64,000 bases of DNA from JAMZMI01 sp049115715 (lineage in GTDB: Bacteria > Bacteroidota > Bacteroidia > Cytophagales > Cyclobacteriaceae). The notes beneath the pieces are model-generated. The model was not told where the DNA came from, did not search any database, and saw only the letters and a list, made by a program, of their open reading frames with translations. Every line of letters begins with the position of its first letter. Positions within the stretch are counted from its first letter, which is position 1. The stretch is from assembly GCA_049115715.1 (NCBI GenBank), contig JAGDZQ010000025.1, positions 248,001 to 312,000 of the forward strand, written 5' to 3'. A program made the translations under genes and the position numbers. Positions 37,088-45,763 of this stretch are shown here, piece after piece.

Positions 37088-38203
37088 GTGAATCAAAAAA
37101 AAATATTTATCGCTTCTGTTCTTAAGGCTGTAGACGATGTTCGCAATTACGACAAGCTAGCAGACTCTTTAGCGAAGGCAAATAAATACGAAATATTCAT
37201 TTTAGGAAAAGGAAGAGATAAAAAATCTGGGAATAACAAAATTTACTTTCGCACTACAGGACATTTTCAGCGATTAAGTTTCAGAAGGCTCCTTATTCAA
37301 TTTATTTTTTTTCTTGAGGTCATTCGGATAAAACCTGATGTTCTTCTAATCACCACAATAGAGCTTTTGCCAATTGCTACATTTTGCAAAGTTTTGCTCC
37401 GCTGTAGACTGGTCTTTGATGTTCAGGAGAATCACTATTCCAATTTTAAAAACCAACCCGAATATCATAAAGTTTCAGGTGCCATTTTAAGCCTAACAGT
37501 TCTTGCATTTGAGAAAATGTTTTATCCATTTGTTGATCATTTCATACTGGCAGAATCAATTTACAAATCAGAAACCCATGGACTAAAAGACAGGTTCTCA
37601 ATACTCGAAAATAAAGCTATTGTTGATGTTCAAAAAGGAAGGAATTCGAGCTGGGAATACGGATATCATTTGAACATAATATTCACAGGGACACTATCTG
37701 AATATTCAGGAATTGAAACTTCAATTCAGTTATTCGAAAAAATAAATCAAAAGTACCCGAACAGTACATTCACCATAGTAGGAGTTTACCATCAAGCGCG
37801 TATTAAAAAACTGCTTAATGAAGCATGCCGTACATCAAGATCAATTAAACTATTCATTGATTCGAATCCTGTAGAGCATCATAAAATCGAAGACCAAATT
37901 CTCAAAGCAGATCTTGGTATAATTGGATATACTCCTAACCCAACAAACCAGAATAGGACACCTACAAAGCTCTTCGAATACGCAAGCTATGGCTTGCCAT
38001 ATCTTATCTACGATCATCCCCATTGGAAAACTATAACTGAGAAAATAGGAGGAGGAATCGTGATGGATTTTGTCGATTTAGATGTAGAAGGCCTTTTGAA
38101 AGCCCTCGACAACATTAAAAAATGGGATCGAGAAAAAGGTCAATGGAGAGAAGAAACACAAACACTCATAGATTTATTCGAAACTTTACTACAAGACTCA
38201 TAA
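37088..38203 (+). CDS. GT4-like glycosyltransferase
   Basis: A 371-residue cytoplasmic or membrane-associated enzyme that starts with GTG at 37088; no ATG is near. An N-terminal Rossmann part (IKPDVLLITTIELLPIAT; LVFDVQENHYSNF) is followed by a GT-B C-terminal part (NIIFTGTLSEYSGIETSIQLF, in pieces FTGTLSEYSGIETSI; PTKLFEYASYGLPYLIY). The late Pro-Thr-Lys-Phe-Glu block is the nucleotide-sugar contact region of GT4-type enzymes. It probably builds a surface glycan. It stands alone between dapD and the metal operon, so the product is unknown. Confidence 0.8.
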   Translation: MNQKKIFIASVLKAVDDVRNYDKLADSLAKANKYEIFILGKGRDKKSGNNKIYFRTTGHFQRLSFRRLLIQFIFFLEVIRIKPDVLLITTIELLPIATFCKVLLRCRLVFDVQENHYSNFKNQPEYHKVSGAILSLTVLAFEKMFYPFVDHFILAESIYKSETHGLKDRFSILENKAIVDVQKGRNSSWEYGYHLNIIFTGTLSEYSGIETSIQLFEKINQKYPNSTFTIVGVYHQARIKKLLNEACRTSRSIKLFIDSNPVEHHKIEDQILKADLGIIGYTPNPTNQNRTPTKLFEYASYGLPYLIYDHPHWKTITEKIGGGIVMDFVDLDVEGLLKALDNIKKWDREKGQWREETQTLIDLFETLLQDS

Positions 38204-38257
38204 ACTCCTGATATATAATTTTTTATATACTAGATAAAATTACTAATGAAAAATATT

Positions 38258-38273
38258 TTTAGACTTGTCTAAA
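38258..38273 (+). promoter_or_regulatory. DtxR/MntR-type operator of the metal-uptake operon
   Basis: TTTAGACTTGTCTAAA has perfect 7-base arms around TT. It has the size and sequence style of MntR/DtxR boxes. It lies 24 bases before the ATG of a DtxR-family regulator, so autorepression by the first gene product is likely. TACCTTTG at 38282-38289 fits a minus-7 box, which would leave almost no leader. Confidence 0.75.
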
Positions 38274-38297
38274 TTTATATTTACCTTTGAGTCAGTT

Positions 38298-38960
38298 ATG
38301 GAGCTTAGCTTAGCAGAAGAAAATTATTTAAAGTCAATTTATCACCTGTCCGAAAACGGAAATGGTGATGTATCTACCAACTCTATTGCAGATGATCTAA
38401 AAACAAAACCCGCATCGGTCAGTGACATGATGAGGAAGTTGTCTGAAAAAGGAGTTATCACCTACAAGAAATATAAGGGTGTTCAAGTATCCGAACCGGG
38501 TCGAAAGGTTGCCTTAAACGTCATTCGAAAACATCGACTTTGGGAGGTCTTTCTTCTAGAAAAATTAGGATTTAAATGGGATGAGGTTCACGACATAGCC
38601 GAGCAACTTGAGCACATCAAGTCTCCTCTTTTGATAAAAAAACTAGATGAGTTTTTGGGATTCCCCTCAGTTGATCCTCATGGAGATCCAATCCCCGACG
38701 AGAACGGTGAGATCAAAGTTGAGCCTCAAAAACCACTTACAGAATTGGAGATAGGAGAAGAAGGAACCGTTGTTAATGTCCCTGATAGTAATCCTGCACT
38801 TTTGCGGCATTTGGATCAGATAAAAATGAGACTCGGATCGAAGGTCTCTGTGCAAGAAAAGGTTGAGTTCGATGGCTCACTTTTGATTTCAATAAACGAT
38901 CAATCTCCGATCTATTTATCAGGTGCTATTTCGCAAAATATTATGCTAAAGAAAAAATGA
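38298..38960 (+). CDS. DtxR/MntR-family metal-dependent repressor
   Basis: The ATG at 38298 is preferred over an in-frame alternative at 38265, which lies inside the operator. The 220-residue protein has a winged helix (residues about 5-65, with VSTNSIADDLKTKPASVSDM) and a metal-binding/dimerisation domain (KHRLWEVFLLEKLG; EVHDIAEQLEHIKSP; VDPHGDPIP). A C-terminal FeoA/SH3-like domain follows (LEIGEEGTVVNVPDSN onward). It should repress the operon when manganese or iron is plentiful. Its stop overlaps the binding-protein start by 4 bases. Confidence 0.92.
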   Translation: MELSLAEENYLKSIYHLSENGNGDVSTNSIADDLKTKPASVSDMMRKLSEKGVITYKKYKGVQVSEPGRKVALNVIRKHRLWEVFLLEKLGFKWDEVHDIAEQLEHIKSPLLIKKLDEFLGFPSVDPHGDPIPDENGEIKVEPQKPLTELEIGEEGTVVNVPDSNPALLRHLDQIKMRLGSKVSVQEKVEFDGSLLISINDQSPIYLSGAISQNIMLKKK

Positions 38961-39874
38961 AAAACATAGGACTTGTATCATTATTAGCCACCCTCCTATT
39001 CTTTGGTTGTGAGGTGAAAGAGAAAAAATCAGACAGCTCCAAACTCCAAATTCTTACAACTACAGGAATGCTCTATGATGCCGTTACCAACATAGCCAAA
39101 GACAAAGTTGATGTCGAAGCACTCATGGGGCCAGGAGTAGATCCGCATTTATACAAAGCTTCTCAAGGCGATTTGAGCAAGCTCAATAATGCTGATATTG
39201 TTTTCTATAATGGCTTGCTATTGGAGGGCAAGATGAGTGAAATTCTGGACAAGCTAGCTCGAATAAAACCAATAGTAGCCGCTGCAAATTCAATTCCTGA
39301 CAGCCTCCTATTGACGGCTGCACATTATGAAAATGCCTTCGATCCTCATATTTGGTTTGATGTGAATATTTGGAAATATGCTATTGAGGAAATTTCGAAA
39401 TCACTTCAAAAACACGACTCTGCCAATGCAGATTTTTATGCTCAAAACACAAAAGGCTACTTATTAGGTTTGGACACGCTCCACTCCTATGTAAGGCAAA
39501 AAATACAATCTATTCCAGAGAAACAGCGAATCCTTGTTACAGCTCATGATGCGTTTGGTTACTTCGGGAAAGCCTACGAAATAGAGGTTGTGGGATTACA
39601 AGGCATATCTACTGTTTCAGATTTTGGTCTCAGAGACATTTCCAATCTAACCGACCTAATCATGGAGAATAATATTAAGGCCATTTTCATAGAAACAAGC
39701 GTTTCTGATAAGGCAATAAATGCAGTAGTGACCGGATGTCAGAACAAAGGTCATGATGTGAAAATCGGAGGTAGTCTCTACTCCGACGCAATGGGGCCAT
39801 TTGATACGGCTGAAGGCACGTACATTGGTATGGTGAAAAAGAATGTGGACGTCATAACAGAATCTTTGAGATGA
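38957..39874 (+). CDS. Metal ABC transporter substrate-binding lipoprotein
   Basis: A 305-residue cluster A-I binding protein, lipid-anchored at Cys18 (LLFFGC). Candidate metal ligands line up with TroA: H64 (DPHLYKAS), H131 (DPHIWFD), H197 (TAHDAFGYF) and D277 (SLYSDAMG). A His at the third position is the TroA/ZnuA pattern rather than the Glu of PsaA, so zinc, manganese and iron all remain possible; the DtxR-type regulator favours manganese or iron. It overlaps the ATPase gene by 4 bases. Confidence 0.92.
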   Translation: MKNIGLVSLLATLLFFGCEVKEKKSDSSKLQILTTTGMLYDAVTNIAKDKVDVEALMGPGVDPHLYKASQGDLSKLNNADIVFYNGLLLEGKMSEILDKLARIKPIVAAANSIPDSLLLTAAHYENAFDPHIWFDVNIWKYAIEEISKSLQKHDSANADFYAQNTKGYLLGLDTLHSYVRQKIQSIPEKQRILVTAHDAFGYFGKAYEIEVVGLQGISTVSDFGLRDISNLTDLIMENNIKAIFIETSVSDKAINAVVTGCQNKGHDVKIGGSLYSDAMGPFDTAEGTYIGMVKKNVDVITESLR

Positions 39875-40656
39875 TTAAGCAAGTAGAAAATCCTGCACTG
39901 GAAATCCATGATTTGACGGTCAGCTATGACCGAAAACCAGTCCTATGGGGGATTGATCTCAGTGTTCCAAAAGGAGCTATAGCTGGGATAATTGGTCCAA
40001 ATGGCGCTGGAAAGTCTACTTTGATCAAATCTATTATGGGCTTGATTCCTACAAGTTCCGGGTACTGTAAGATCTTTGATCAGGAATTGGATGTGGTCAG
40101 AAAAAAAGTAAGTTATGTCCCTCAAAGAGAATCTGTAGACTGGGACTTCCCCACCTCCGTTCTCGATGTAGTAATGATGGGAAGGTACGCCAATATTGGT
40201 CTACTTAAACGTCCCAGAAAAGCTGATAGGGAAGCTGCCATGCATGCACTAAAGCTTGTTGGGATGGATAGTTTTAAGAGTCGGCAAATCTCACAGTTAT
40301 CTGGAGGACAACAGCAACGTGTATTTCTGGCAAGAGCCTTAACACAAGATGCAGACATCTATTTCATGGATGAACCATTTGCGGGAGTTGACGCTGCGAC
40401 TGAAAAGGCTATCATTCAGATTTTGAAGAAAATTGCTTCTGAGGGCAAAACGATTATTGTTGTTCATCATGATCTGCAATCTGTCAAAACATATTTTGAT
40501 TGGGTAATCATGCTCAATTTAAGGTTGGTTGCTTCCGGCCCGACGGAAGAAACATTTACTCCTGAGATGTTGGAAGAAACTTATGGAGGTAAACTTACCC
40601 TCCTATCTGAGGTAGGCGATTTGATGAAAAATGAACAATTTCCAACAAGAGAATAG
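39871..40656 (+). CDS. Metal ABC transporter ATPase
   Basis: A 261-residue ATPase with Walker A GPNGAGKS (residues 42-49), the Q-loop VSYVPQRESVDWDFP typical of metal importers, signature LSGGQQQRVFLARAL, Walker B YFMDEPFAG and the switch His in VVHHD. It energises the two permeases that follow. It overlaps the binding-protein gene and is 6 bases from the first permease. Confidence 0.95.
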   Translation: MIKQVENPALEIHDLTVSYDRKPVLWGIDLSVPKGAIAGIIGPNGAGKSTLIKSIMGLIPTSSGYCKIFDQELDVVRKKVSYVPQRESVDWDFPTSVLDVVMMGRYANIGLLKRPRKADREAAMHALKLVGMDSFKSRQISQLSGGQQQRVFLARALTQDADIYFMDEPFAGVDAATEKAIIQILKKIASEGKTIIVVHHDLQSVKTYFDWVIMLNLRLVASGPTEETFTPEMLEETYGGKLTLLSEVGDLMKNEQFPTRE

Positions 40657-40662
40657 CTGGCT

Positions 40663-41955
40663 ATGTCCGATCTTTTTTTCGATTTTTTCTCTTTTCAAAA
40701 CCCTAATGTAAGATATGTTGTACTAGGGTCAGTTCTATTGTCTATCAGCTCGGCCATAGTTGGCTGTTTTACGTTTTTGAAGAAAAAAGCACTAATTGGA
40801 GATGTCGTATCACATGCTGTCCTGCCCGGGATTTGTCTTTCCTTTATTTTAACTGGAACAAAGAATCCCTTTTACTTAATTATAGGAGCGTTTTTTACTG
40901 GGTGGCTTTCTATAGTCATACTAGACTATATCGTAAAGCATTCTAAAATCAAAGAGGACACTGCTACGGGAATCTCTTTATCTGTGTTTTTTGGCCTTGG
41001 CATTTTGCTCTTGACCGTAATCCAACACTCCGGTAACGCCAATCAGACAGGACTAGATTCTTTCCTATTTGGAAAAGCTGCAGCATTGGTGGGGCAAGAC
41101 CTGATTGCATTTGCCTCAATAGCTATAATCATATTGATCATCGTCTTTTTGTTTTACAAAGAGTTTAAGCTGATTGCTTTTGATCAGGAATATGCTTCTT
41201 CTCTTGGTATACCTGTGAGAGTTTTTGATTTGCTTCTCACCTCAATCACTGTGATGGCTGTAGTCACAGGTATTCAGGCTGTTGGCGTGGTACTAATGGC
41301 GGCAATGCTCATAACTCCTGCAGCCGCTGCAAGATTCTGGACTGATCGACTTTCCATTATGCTCGTATTGGCAGCCATATTTGGAGCTATTTCTGGAATC
41401 ACAGGGGCTTTTATTTCCTATACCACGCCATCAATGCCTACTGGCCCTTGGATCGTGATGATTGTATCGATTATTGCGGTTGCTTCATTTTTTATGGCTC
41501 CAGAGAAAGGGATTATCATTAAGCACTTAAAACAAAGAAGAATCAGGTCGCAACTTTTAGAGGAAAACTTACTAAAAGCTTTTTATCAAATGGGCGAAGC
41601 TGCGGATAGCTTCAAAGACTCCAGAACACATGATGAACTAAGTGAAATGAGAAGGTTCAAGTCCGGCCAATTAAGTAAAGGATTGAACAGGTTGAAAAAA
41701 AATGGCTTTATTAACTATTCAAATGGGGAATGGAAATTAACAAAAGTTGGCTTTGACAAAGGAAAAAGAGTAATCCGACTTCACAGACTATGGGAATTGT
41801 ACCTGACCAAATACCTTAAAATAGCTCCTGATCATGTTCATGAAGATGCTGATACCATCGAGCATGTGATCACTCCTGAATTAGAAACCAGACTTAAAAA
41901 ACTATTGGAATATCCTGAACAAGATCCTCACGACTCTGCAATACCATATGATTGA
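40663..41955 (+). CDS. Metal ABC permease fused to a DtxR-like C-terminal domain
   Basis: A 430-residue protein. Residues about 15-285 are an ABC-3 family permease with eight or so helices (AIVGCFTFLKKKALIGDVVSHAVLPG region; GVVLMAAMLITPAAAARF). Residues about 290-430 are cytoplasmic. They contain a winged-helix-like part (GQLSKGLNRLKKNGFI) and a copy of the DtxR dimerisation/metal domain: HRLWE at 374-378 and DPHDSAIP at 421-428. The operon repressor has the same landmarks (KHRLWE and DPHGDPIP). The fusion may sense internal metal and gate transport. I recall similar fusions in Bacteroidota, with no tested function known to me. Confidence 0.9.
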   Translation: MSDLFFDFFSFQNPNVRYVVLGSVLLSISSAIVGCFTFLKKKALIGDVVSHAVLPGICLSFILTGTKNPFYLIIGAFFTGWLSIVILDYIVKHSKIKEDTATGISLSVFFGLGILLLTVIQHSGNANQTGLDSFLFGKAAALVGQDLIAFASIAIIILIIVFLFYKEFKLIAFDQEYASSLGIPVRVFDLLLTSITVMAVVTGIQAVGVVLMAAMLITPAAAARFWTDRLSIMLVLAAIFGAISGITGAFISYTTPSMPTGPWIVMIVSIIAVASFFMAPEKGIIIKHLKQRRIRSQLLEENLLKAFYQMGEAADSFKDSRTHDELSEMRRFKSGQLSKGLNRLKKNGFINYSNGEWKLTKVGFDKGKRVIRLHRLWELYLTKYLKIAPDHVHEDADTIEHVITPELETRLKKLLEYPEQDPHDSAIPYD

Positions 41956-42059
41956 ATTTAACTAAGAATTAGTAATGAATAGTTAGTAATTAGGAAAGTA
42001 TTGAATGAATAAAAAGAGTATCATATTGACCAAAACTTACAAATTCGCAATTGTAGAAA

Positions 42060-42953
42060 ATGGATAGCATTATTATCATATTGACCGGATCTCTAGTCGC
42101 AATTTGTTGTAGCATATTGGGTTGCTTTCTTATTCTTAGAAAAATGGCAATGGTGAGTGATGCTATTTCTCATGCGGTGCTTCCGGGTATCGTAATAGCG
42201 TTTATGCTTGGAGGTGACTTAGATTCTATTTGGATGTTACTTGGAGCAGGAATCGTTGGGGTATTCACTACTTTCCTAATAGAATTTTTCCACCAAAAAG
42301 GAAAGCTTCAAACGGATGCTTCTATCGGGGTAACTTTCACATGGCTTTTTGCTATCGGAGTGATCATGGTTACTTATTACGCTGGAGACGCCCATATAGA
42401 TCAGGATTGTGTCCTTTATGGTGAGATTGCATATGTGCCACTGGATTTGATAATAACCGATTCAGGATCAGTGCTGGGGCCAAAAGCACTCATTGTACTC
42501 TTAGTGGTATTTATAGCTATCGTATTGATCATTGTTCCATTCTTCAAAGAGTTTCTTATAACATCTTTTGACCCTTCTTTTGCTTTGGCTGCAGGGATGT
42601 CAGTATCACTTTGGCACTACCTCCTTATGAGTCTGGTGTCTATTACTACAGTAGCGTCCTTCGAATCAGTTGGAGCTATATTGGTAGTTGCATTCCTAAT
42701 CGTACCTCCAGCCACTGCTTACCTAATCAGCAACCGTTTAAAAAACATGATATTCATTAGCTGTGGTATTGGTGTTATCGTATCCATTCTAGGATATTAC
42801 TTAGCCTACATGATTGATGGTTCCATTGCCGGAGCGATGGCTACAGTGAGTGGGATAATTTTTGGTTTGGTTTTCATGATGAAAAGGATGCTTAACAAAC
42901 AAATAGCCAGTAGTCTTAAACATCAGGAAGCTCTCCAAAATCCAACAATCTAG
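42060..42953 (+). CDS. Metal ABC permease, second subunit
   Basis: A 297-residue ABC-3 family permease with about eight helices (CFLILRKMAMVSDAISHAVL; GAILVVAFLIVPPATAYLIS, abridged). It lacks the C-terminal domain of its partner and has only a short basic tail. With the first permease it forms a TroCD-type heterodimer. It follows after 104 bases, the only sizeable gap in the operon, which contains an AT-rich GTTAGTAAT-like repeat but no recognisable promoter. Confidence 0.92.
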   Translation: MDSIIIILTGSLVAICCSILGCFLILRKMAMVSDAISHAVLPGIVIAFMLGGDLDSIWMLLGAGIVGVFTTFLIEFFHQKGKLQTDASIGVTFTWLFAIGVIMVTYYAGDAHIDQDCVLYGEIAYVPLDLIITDSGSVLGPKALIVLLVVFIAIVLIIVPFFKEFLITSFDPSFALAAGMSVSLWHYLLMSLVSITTVASFESVGAILVVAFLIVPPATAYLISNRLKNMIFISCGIGVIVSILGYYLAYMIDGSIAGAMATVSGIIFGLVFMMKRMLNKQIASSLKHQEALQNPTI

Positions 42954-42998
42954 CGGCTCAAACACGCTTATCAGGGAAGATCAACTTAGCTTTGCCCA

Positions 42999-44357
42999 AT
43001 GATTCAAGATACCATCATAGCACTGGCAACTCCTCCAGGTATTGGAGCAATCGGGGTAATACGAGTTTCTGGAGTGAAGACATTTGAAATTGTCAATTCC
43101 GTCTTCCGAGGAAAGGATATAATGGAGGAAAAAAGTCACACTATACACTTAGGAACAATAAGAGATGATGGAGTAATTATAGATGAGGTTTTACTTTCTC
43201 TTTTTCGAGGGCCAAACTCTTACACCAGAGAAGATGTAATCGAAATCTCTTGCCATGGCAGCAACTACATAATACAACAGCTAATCAGAGTCCTTCTAAA
43301 ACAAGGCTGCAGGCTTGCCAAACCAGGAGAGTTTACTCAGCGCGCATTTTTGAATGGTCGATTTGACCTTGCACAAGCAGAGGCTGTAGCAGACCTAATC
43401 GCTTCCGAAAATCAATCTATGCATACCGCAGCTATGAATCAGATGCGGGGAGGCTTTTCGGCAGAGATTAAAAAATTGAGAGAAGAGCTTGTCCATTTTG
43501 CGAGCATGATTGAATTAGAATTGGACTTCTCAGAGGAAGACGTGGAATTTGCTAGTAGAGAGGACTTGAAAAAACTTATTTACGATCTCAAAACGCTCAT
43601 CTTAAGACTTACAGAGAGTTTCAAACTTGGCAATGTGATTAAAAACGGAATTCCCACCGTGATTGCAGGAAAGCCCAACGCCGGTAAATCTACGCTACTC
43701 AATGCCCTACTCAACGAAGAGAAAGCGATTGTTTCGGATATTCCTGGGACAACAAGAGACATAATCGAAGATGTAATTAATGTAGATGGTGTTGCTTTTC
43801 GTTTCACCGATACAGCTGGTATTAGAGCTACTAAGGATAAAGTCGAAGCGATCGGAGTTGAACGTACTCATACGAAGATGAAGGAGGCCGCCATCATTAT
43901 CTATCTCATTGACTTAATTAATGACCACTCAGATGAGGTAATCAAGCAAATAGACCATCTCAAATCGTTGGATATCCCGTATTTACTGATAGGAAACAAG
44001 ATAGATAAGGCGCAAAAAGAGCTTCAGACACTATTGGAAAAAGAAAATGCTTTATTCATCTCAGCAAGCCAGAAAGAGAATCTCGAAAATCTAAAGGAAG
44101 CTTTGAAGAAAAGGGTCTCTCTAGATGACTTTCAAAATGGCAACACTGTGGTCACGAACTTGAGGCATTATGAAGGTTTAGTAGAGACTGATAAAGCTCT
44201 GGATCAGGTTATTAGGAGTATTGATGATCAGATGACCAACGATTTTGTAGCCATGGACATCAGACAGGCACTACACTACCTTGGGGAAATTACGGGAGAG
44301 ATTACAACGGATGATTTGTTGGATAATATTTTCAGTAAATTTTGTATTGGAAAATAA
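42999..44357 (+). CDS. mnmE: tRNA uridine-5-carboxymethylaminomethyl modification GTPase
   Basis: A 452-residue GTPase that, with MnmG, modifies U34 of certain tRNAs. The N-terminal formyl-tetrahydrofolate domain (DTIIALATPPGIGAIGVIRV, abridged) precedes a helical domain. The inserted G domain has G1 GKPNAGKS (224-231), G3 DTAG (271-274) and G4 NKID. The C-terminus is the invariant CIGK (449-452) whose Cys is needed for the reaction. Full length. It follows the metal operon by 45 bases and may be read through from it. Confidence 0.97.
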   Translation: MIQDTIIALATPPGIGAIGVIRVSGVKTFEIVNSVFRGKDIMEEKSHTIHLGTIRDDGVIIDEVLLSLFRGPNSYTREDVIEISCHGSNYIIQQLIRVLLKQGCRLAKPGEFTQRAFLNGRFDLAQAEAVADLIASENQSMHTAAMNQMRGGFSAEIKKLREELVHFASMIELELDFSEEDVEFASREDLKKLIYDLKTLILRLTESFKLGNVIKNGIPTVIAGKPNAGKSTLLNALLNEEKAIVSDIPGTTRDIIEDVINVDGVAFRFTDTAGIRATKDKVEAIGVERTHTKMKEAAIIIYLIDLINDHSDEVIKQIDHLKSLDIPYLLIGNKIDKAQKELQTLLEKENALFISASQKENLENLKEALKKRVSLDDFQNGNTVVTNLRHYEGLVETDKALDQVIRSIDDQMTNDFVAMDIRQALHYLGEITGEITTDDLLDNIFSKFCIGK

Positions 44358-44450
44358 CAGTTGATTGTCTTTTATTCTCATAGCCTAAACACGAATCATT
44401 TGAATCATAAGAAGATAGAAAAAATCAAAAATACCGATTCAATAACCCCA

Positions 44451-44615
44451 ATGATTGAGAGTTTCTCCTAGTATTGGCCAATTGATAAAGAGGCCATCCA
44501 AACCTTAGAAAGTCGTGTACTTCATAGAAAATTAAAGCGAAAAGAATTTGTATTGAAAACCGGGAAAATCTGCAAACATTTAACTTTTGTGATTTCCGGA
44601 TACCTGAAAATGTGG
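44451..44615 (+). pseudogene. Crp/Fnr-type regulator, N-terminal fragment
   Basis: From an ATG at 44451 the frame reads MIESFS, hits a TAG at 44469, and continues as a cyclic-nucleotide-binding-fold start (YWPIDKEAIQTLESRVLHRK; then KEFVLKTGKICKHLTFV and SGYLKMW). The match to Crp/Fnr N-termini of Bacteroidota stops at about 44615, and the DNA-binding part is absent. It runs straight into a second fragment from another gene family. This is decayed DNA, not a functional gene. Confidence 0.7.
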
Positions 44616-44746
44616 GATGCAAGATTGCTGTTGGAGCTGTAAAAGACCCGTGGGGAAACGTGCTGGGAATTATATACAACCCTGATTTCCAATTTAAGTT
44701 GAATGAACTCCAACCAGCCATTCTGGATCGGCTCGCTTTAATTTAA
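44591..44746 (+). pseudogene. VOC/glyoxalase-family C-terminal fragment
   Basis: In another frame, residues KDPWGNVLGIIYNPDFQ followed by a stop at 44744 match the C-terminal strand and metal-site edge of VOC (vicinal oxygen chelate) proteins. The rest of the gene is missing. It overlaps the end of the Crp/Fnr fragment, so a deletion joined two unrelated genes. Confidence 0.65.
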
Positions 44747-44841
44747 CATCTACTATTCATTCAAAAACTTACTACCATCTACATCTACTGTCACACTCCA
44801 TCCTGAATTGTGTCTAACCTTCAAACAATAAAAATATAATC

Positions 44842-45264
44842 ATGGTTAGTGAAAATTTTGATGTACAAAGCGTAAGTATCAATGTCAACCCAGACAAAGT
44901 TTTTGAGTTTTTGGCAGAGCCAACGAATGTTCCCAAATGGGCTGTAGGCTTCTCTGAAGTCGACGGAAAAACCGCTATTATGGAAACCCCGAGTGGGAAA
45001 ATGAAAGTTGGAATGGAGATGATTTGCAATAAGGATCTTGGAACAATCGATACTTTGATGACAATGCCTGACGGTAGCACCGGTAAAGTGTTTTCAAGAG
45101 TGACTGAAAATGACGGAGGAGCGTCTTCTGTTTTTACTTTTGTTTTGATGGCTCCCCCTGTTCCTCTCGAAGAAATAGAGGGGACATTAGCTCAGCAGAA
45201 AAAGCAGTTAGCGGAAGAGCTTTTGATCCTTAAATCCATTTTAGAAGAGGAGAGCAAGTCATGA
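44842..45264 (+). CDS. SRPBCC-fold protein
   Basis: A 140-residue soluble protein with the START/SRPBCC opening (VSINVNPDKVFEFLAEPTNV, in part DKVFEFLAEPTNVPKW), a beta-sheet middle and a long C-terminal helix (LAQQKKQLAEELLILKSIL). Such helix-grip folds bind hydrophobic ligands. The stop overlaps the DUF1761 gene by 4 bases. These genes occur near ECF sigma genes in related genomes by my recollection, and the same is seen here. Function is unknown. Confidence 0.75.
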   Translation: MVSENFDVQSVSINVNPDKVFEFLAEPTNVPKWAVGFSEVDGKTAIMETPSGKMKVGMEMICNKDLGTIDTLMTMPDGSTGKVFSRVTENDGGASSVFTFVLMAPPVPLEEIEGTLAQQKKQLAEELLILKSILEEESKS

Positions 45265-45677
45265 AACAGAATAACACTTCTATTAATCATTGGGCTGTTT
45301 TAGCTGCCAGTGTGATTAACTTTTCAATTGCATTTATTTGGTATGGACCATTGTTTGGAGATGCATGGATTAAAGGGTCTGAGGTAATAAACCCCAGCAC
45401 TCCTCCCACCTGGGCAACTATTTCTGCCTTTGTCGTAGGATGGTTTTCATGCTATGGAATTGCGCTACTCCTAAAATGGACAAACCGTACAGGGTGGCGA
45501 CAAGGATTGACAATGGGGCTATTGGTGTCAATCGCCTTTTTATTGCAAGTAGTCATTGGGCCATGGTTGTTTGCAGGACGGTTTTTACTGTTTGCTGTCA
45601 ATATGCCTTACTTCTCTCTGTCAGCTATTTTGGGAGGAGTCATTATTGGTGTCTGGCAAAAACCAGTAAAAACCTGA
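45261..45677 (+). CDS. DUF1761 membrane protein
   Basis: A 138-residue protein with four membrane helices. The family opening is clear (WAVLAASVINFSIAFIWYGPLFGDAWIKG, in pieces INFSIAFIWYGPLFGDAW), with the Trp-Tyr-Gly-Pro motif after helix 1. Function is not known for this family. It is coupled to the SRPBCC gene. Confidence 0.8.
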   Translation: MKQNNTSINHWAVLAASVINFSIAFIWYGPLFGDAWIKGSEVINPSTPPTWATISAFVVGWFSCYGIALLLKWTNRTGWRQGLTMGLLVSIAFLLQVVIGPWLFAGRFLLFAVNMPYFSLSAILGGVIIGVWQKPVKT

Positions 45678-45763
45678 ATCATTCCATTCGAAAGTGAAAA
45701 GGTAAATCAATGGAAGAGGTGTGATAAATATTGCGCCTCTTTCTATATTAGAACTCAATATCT

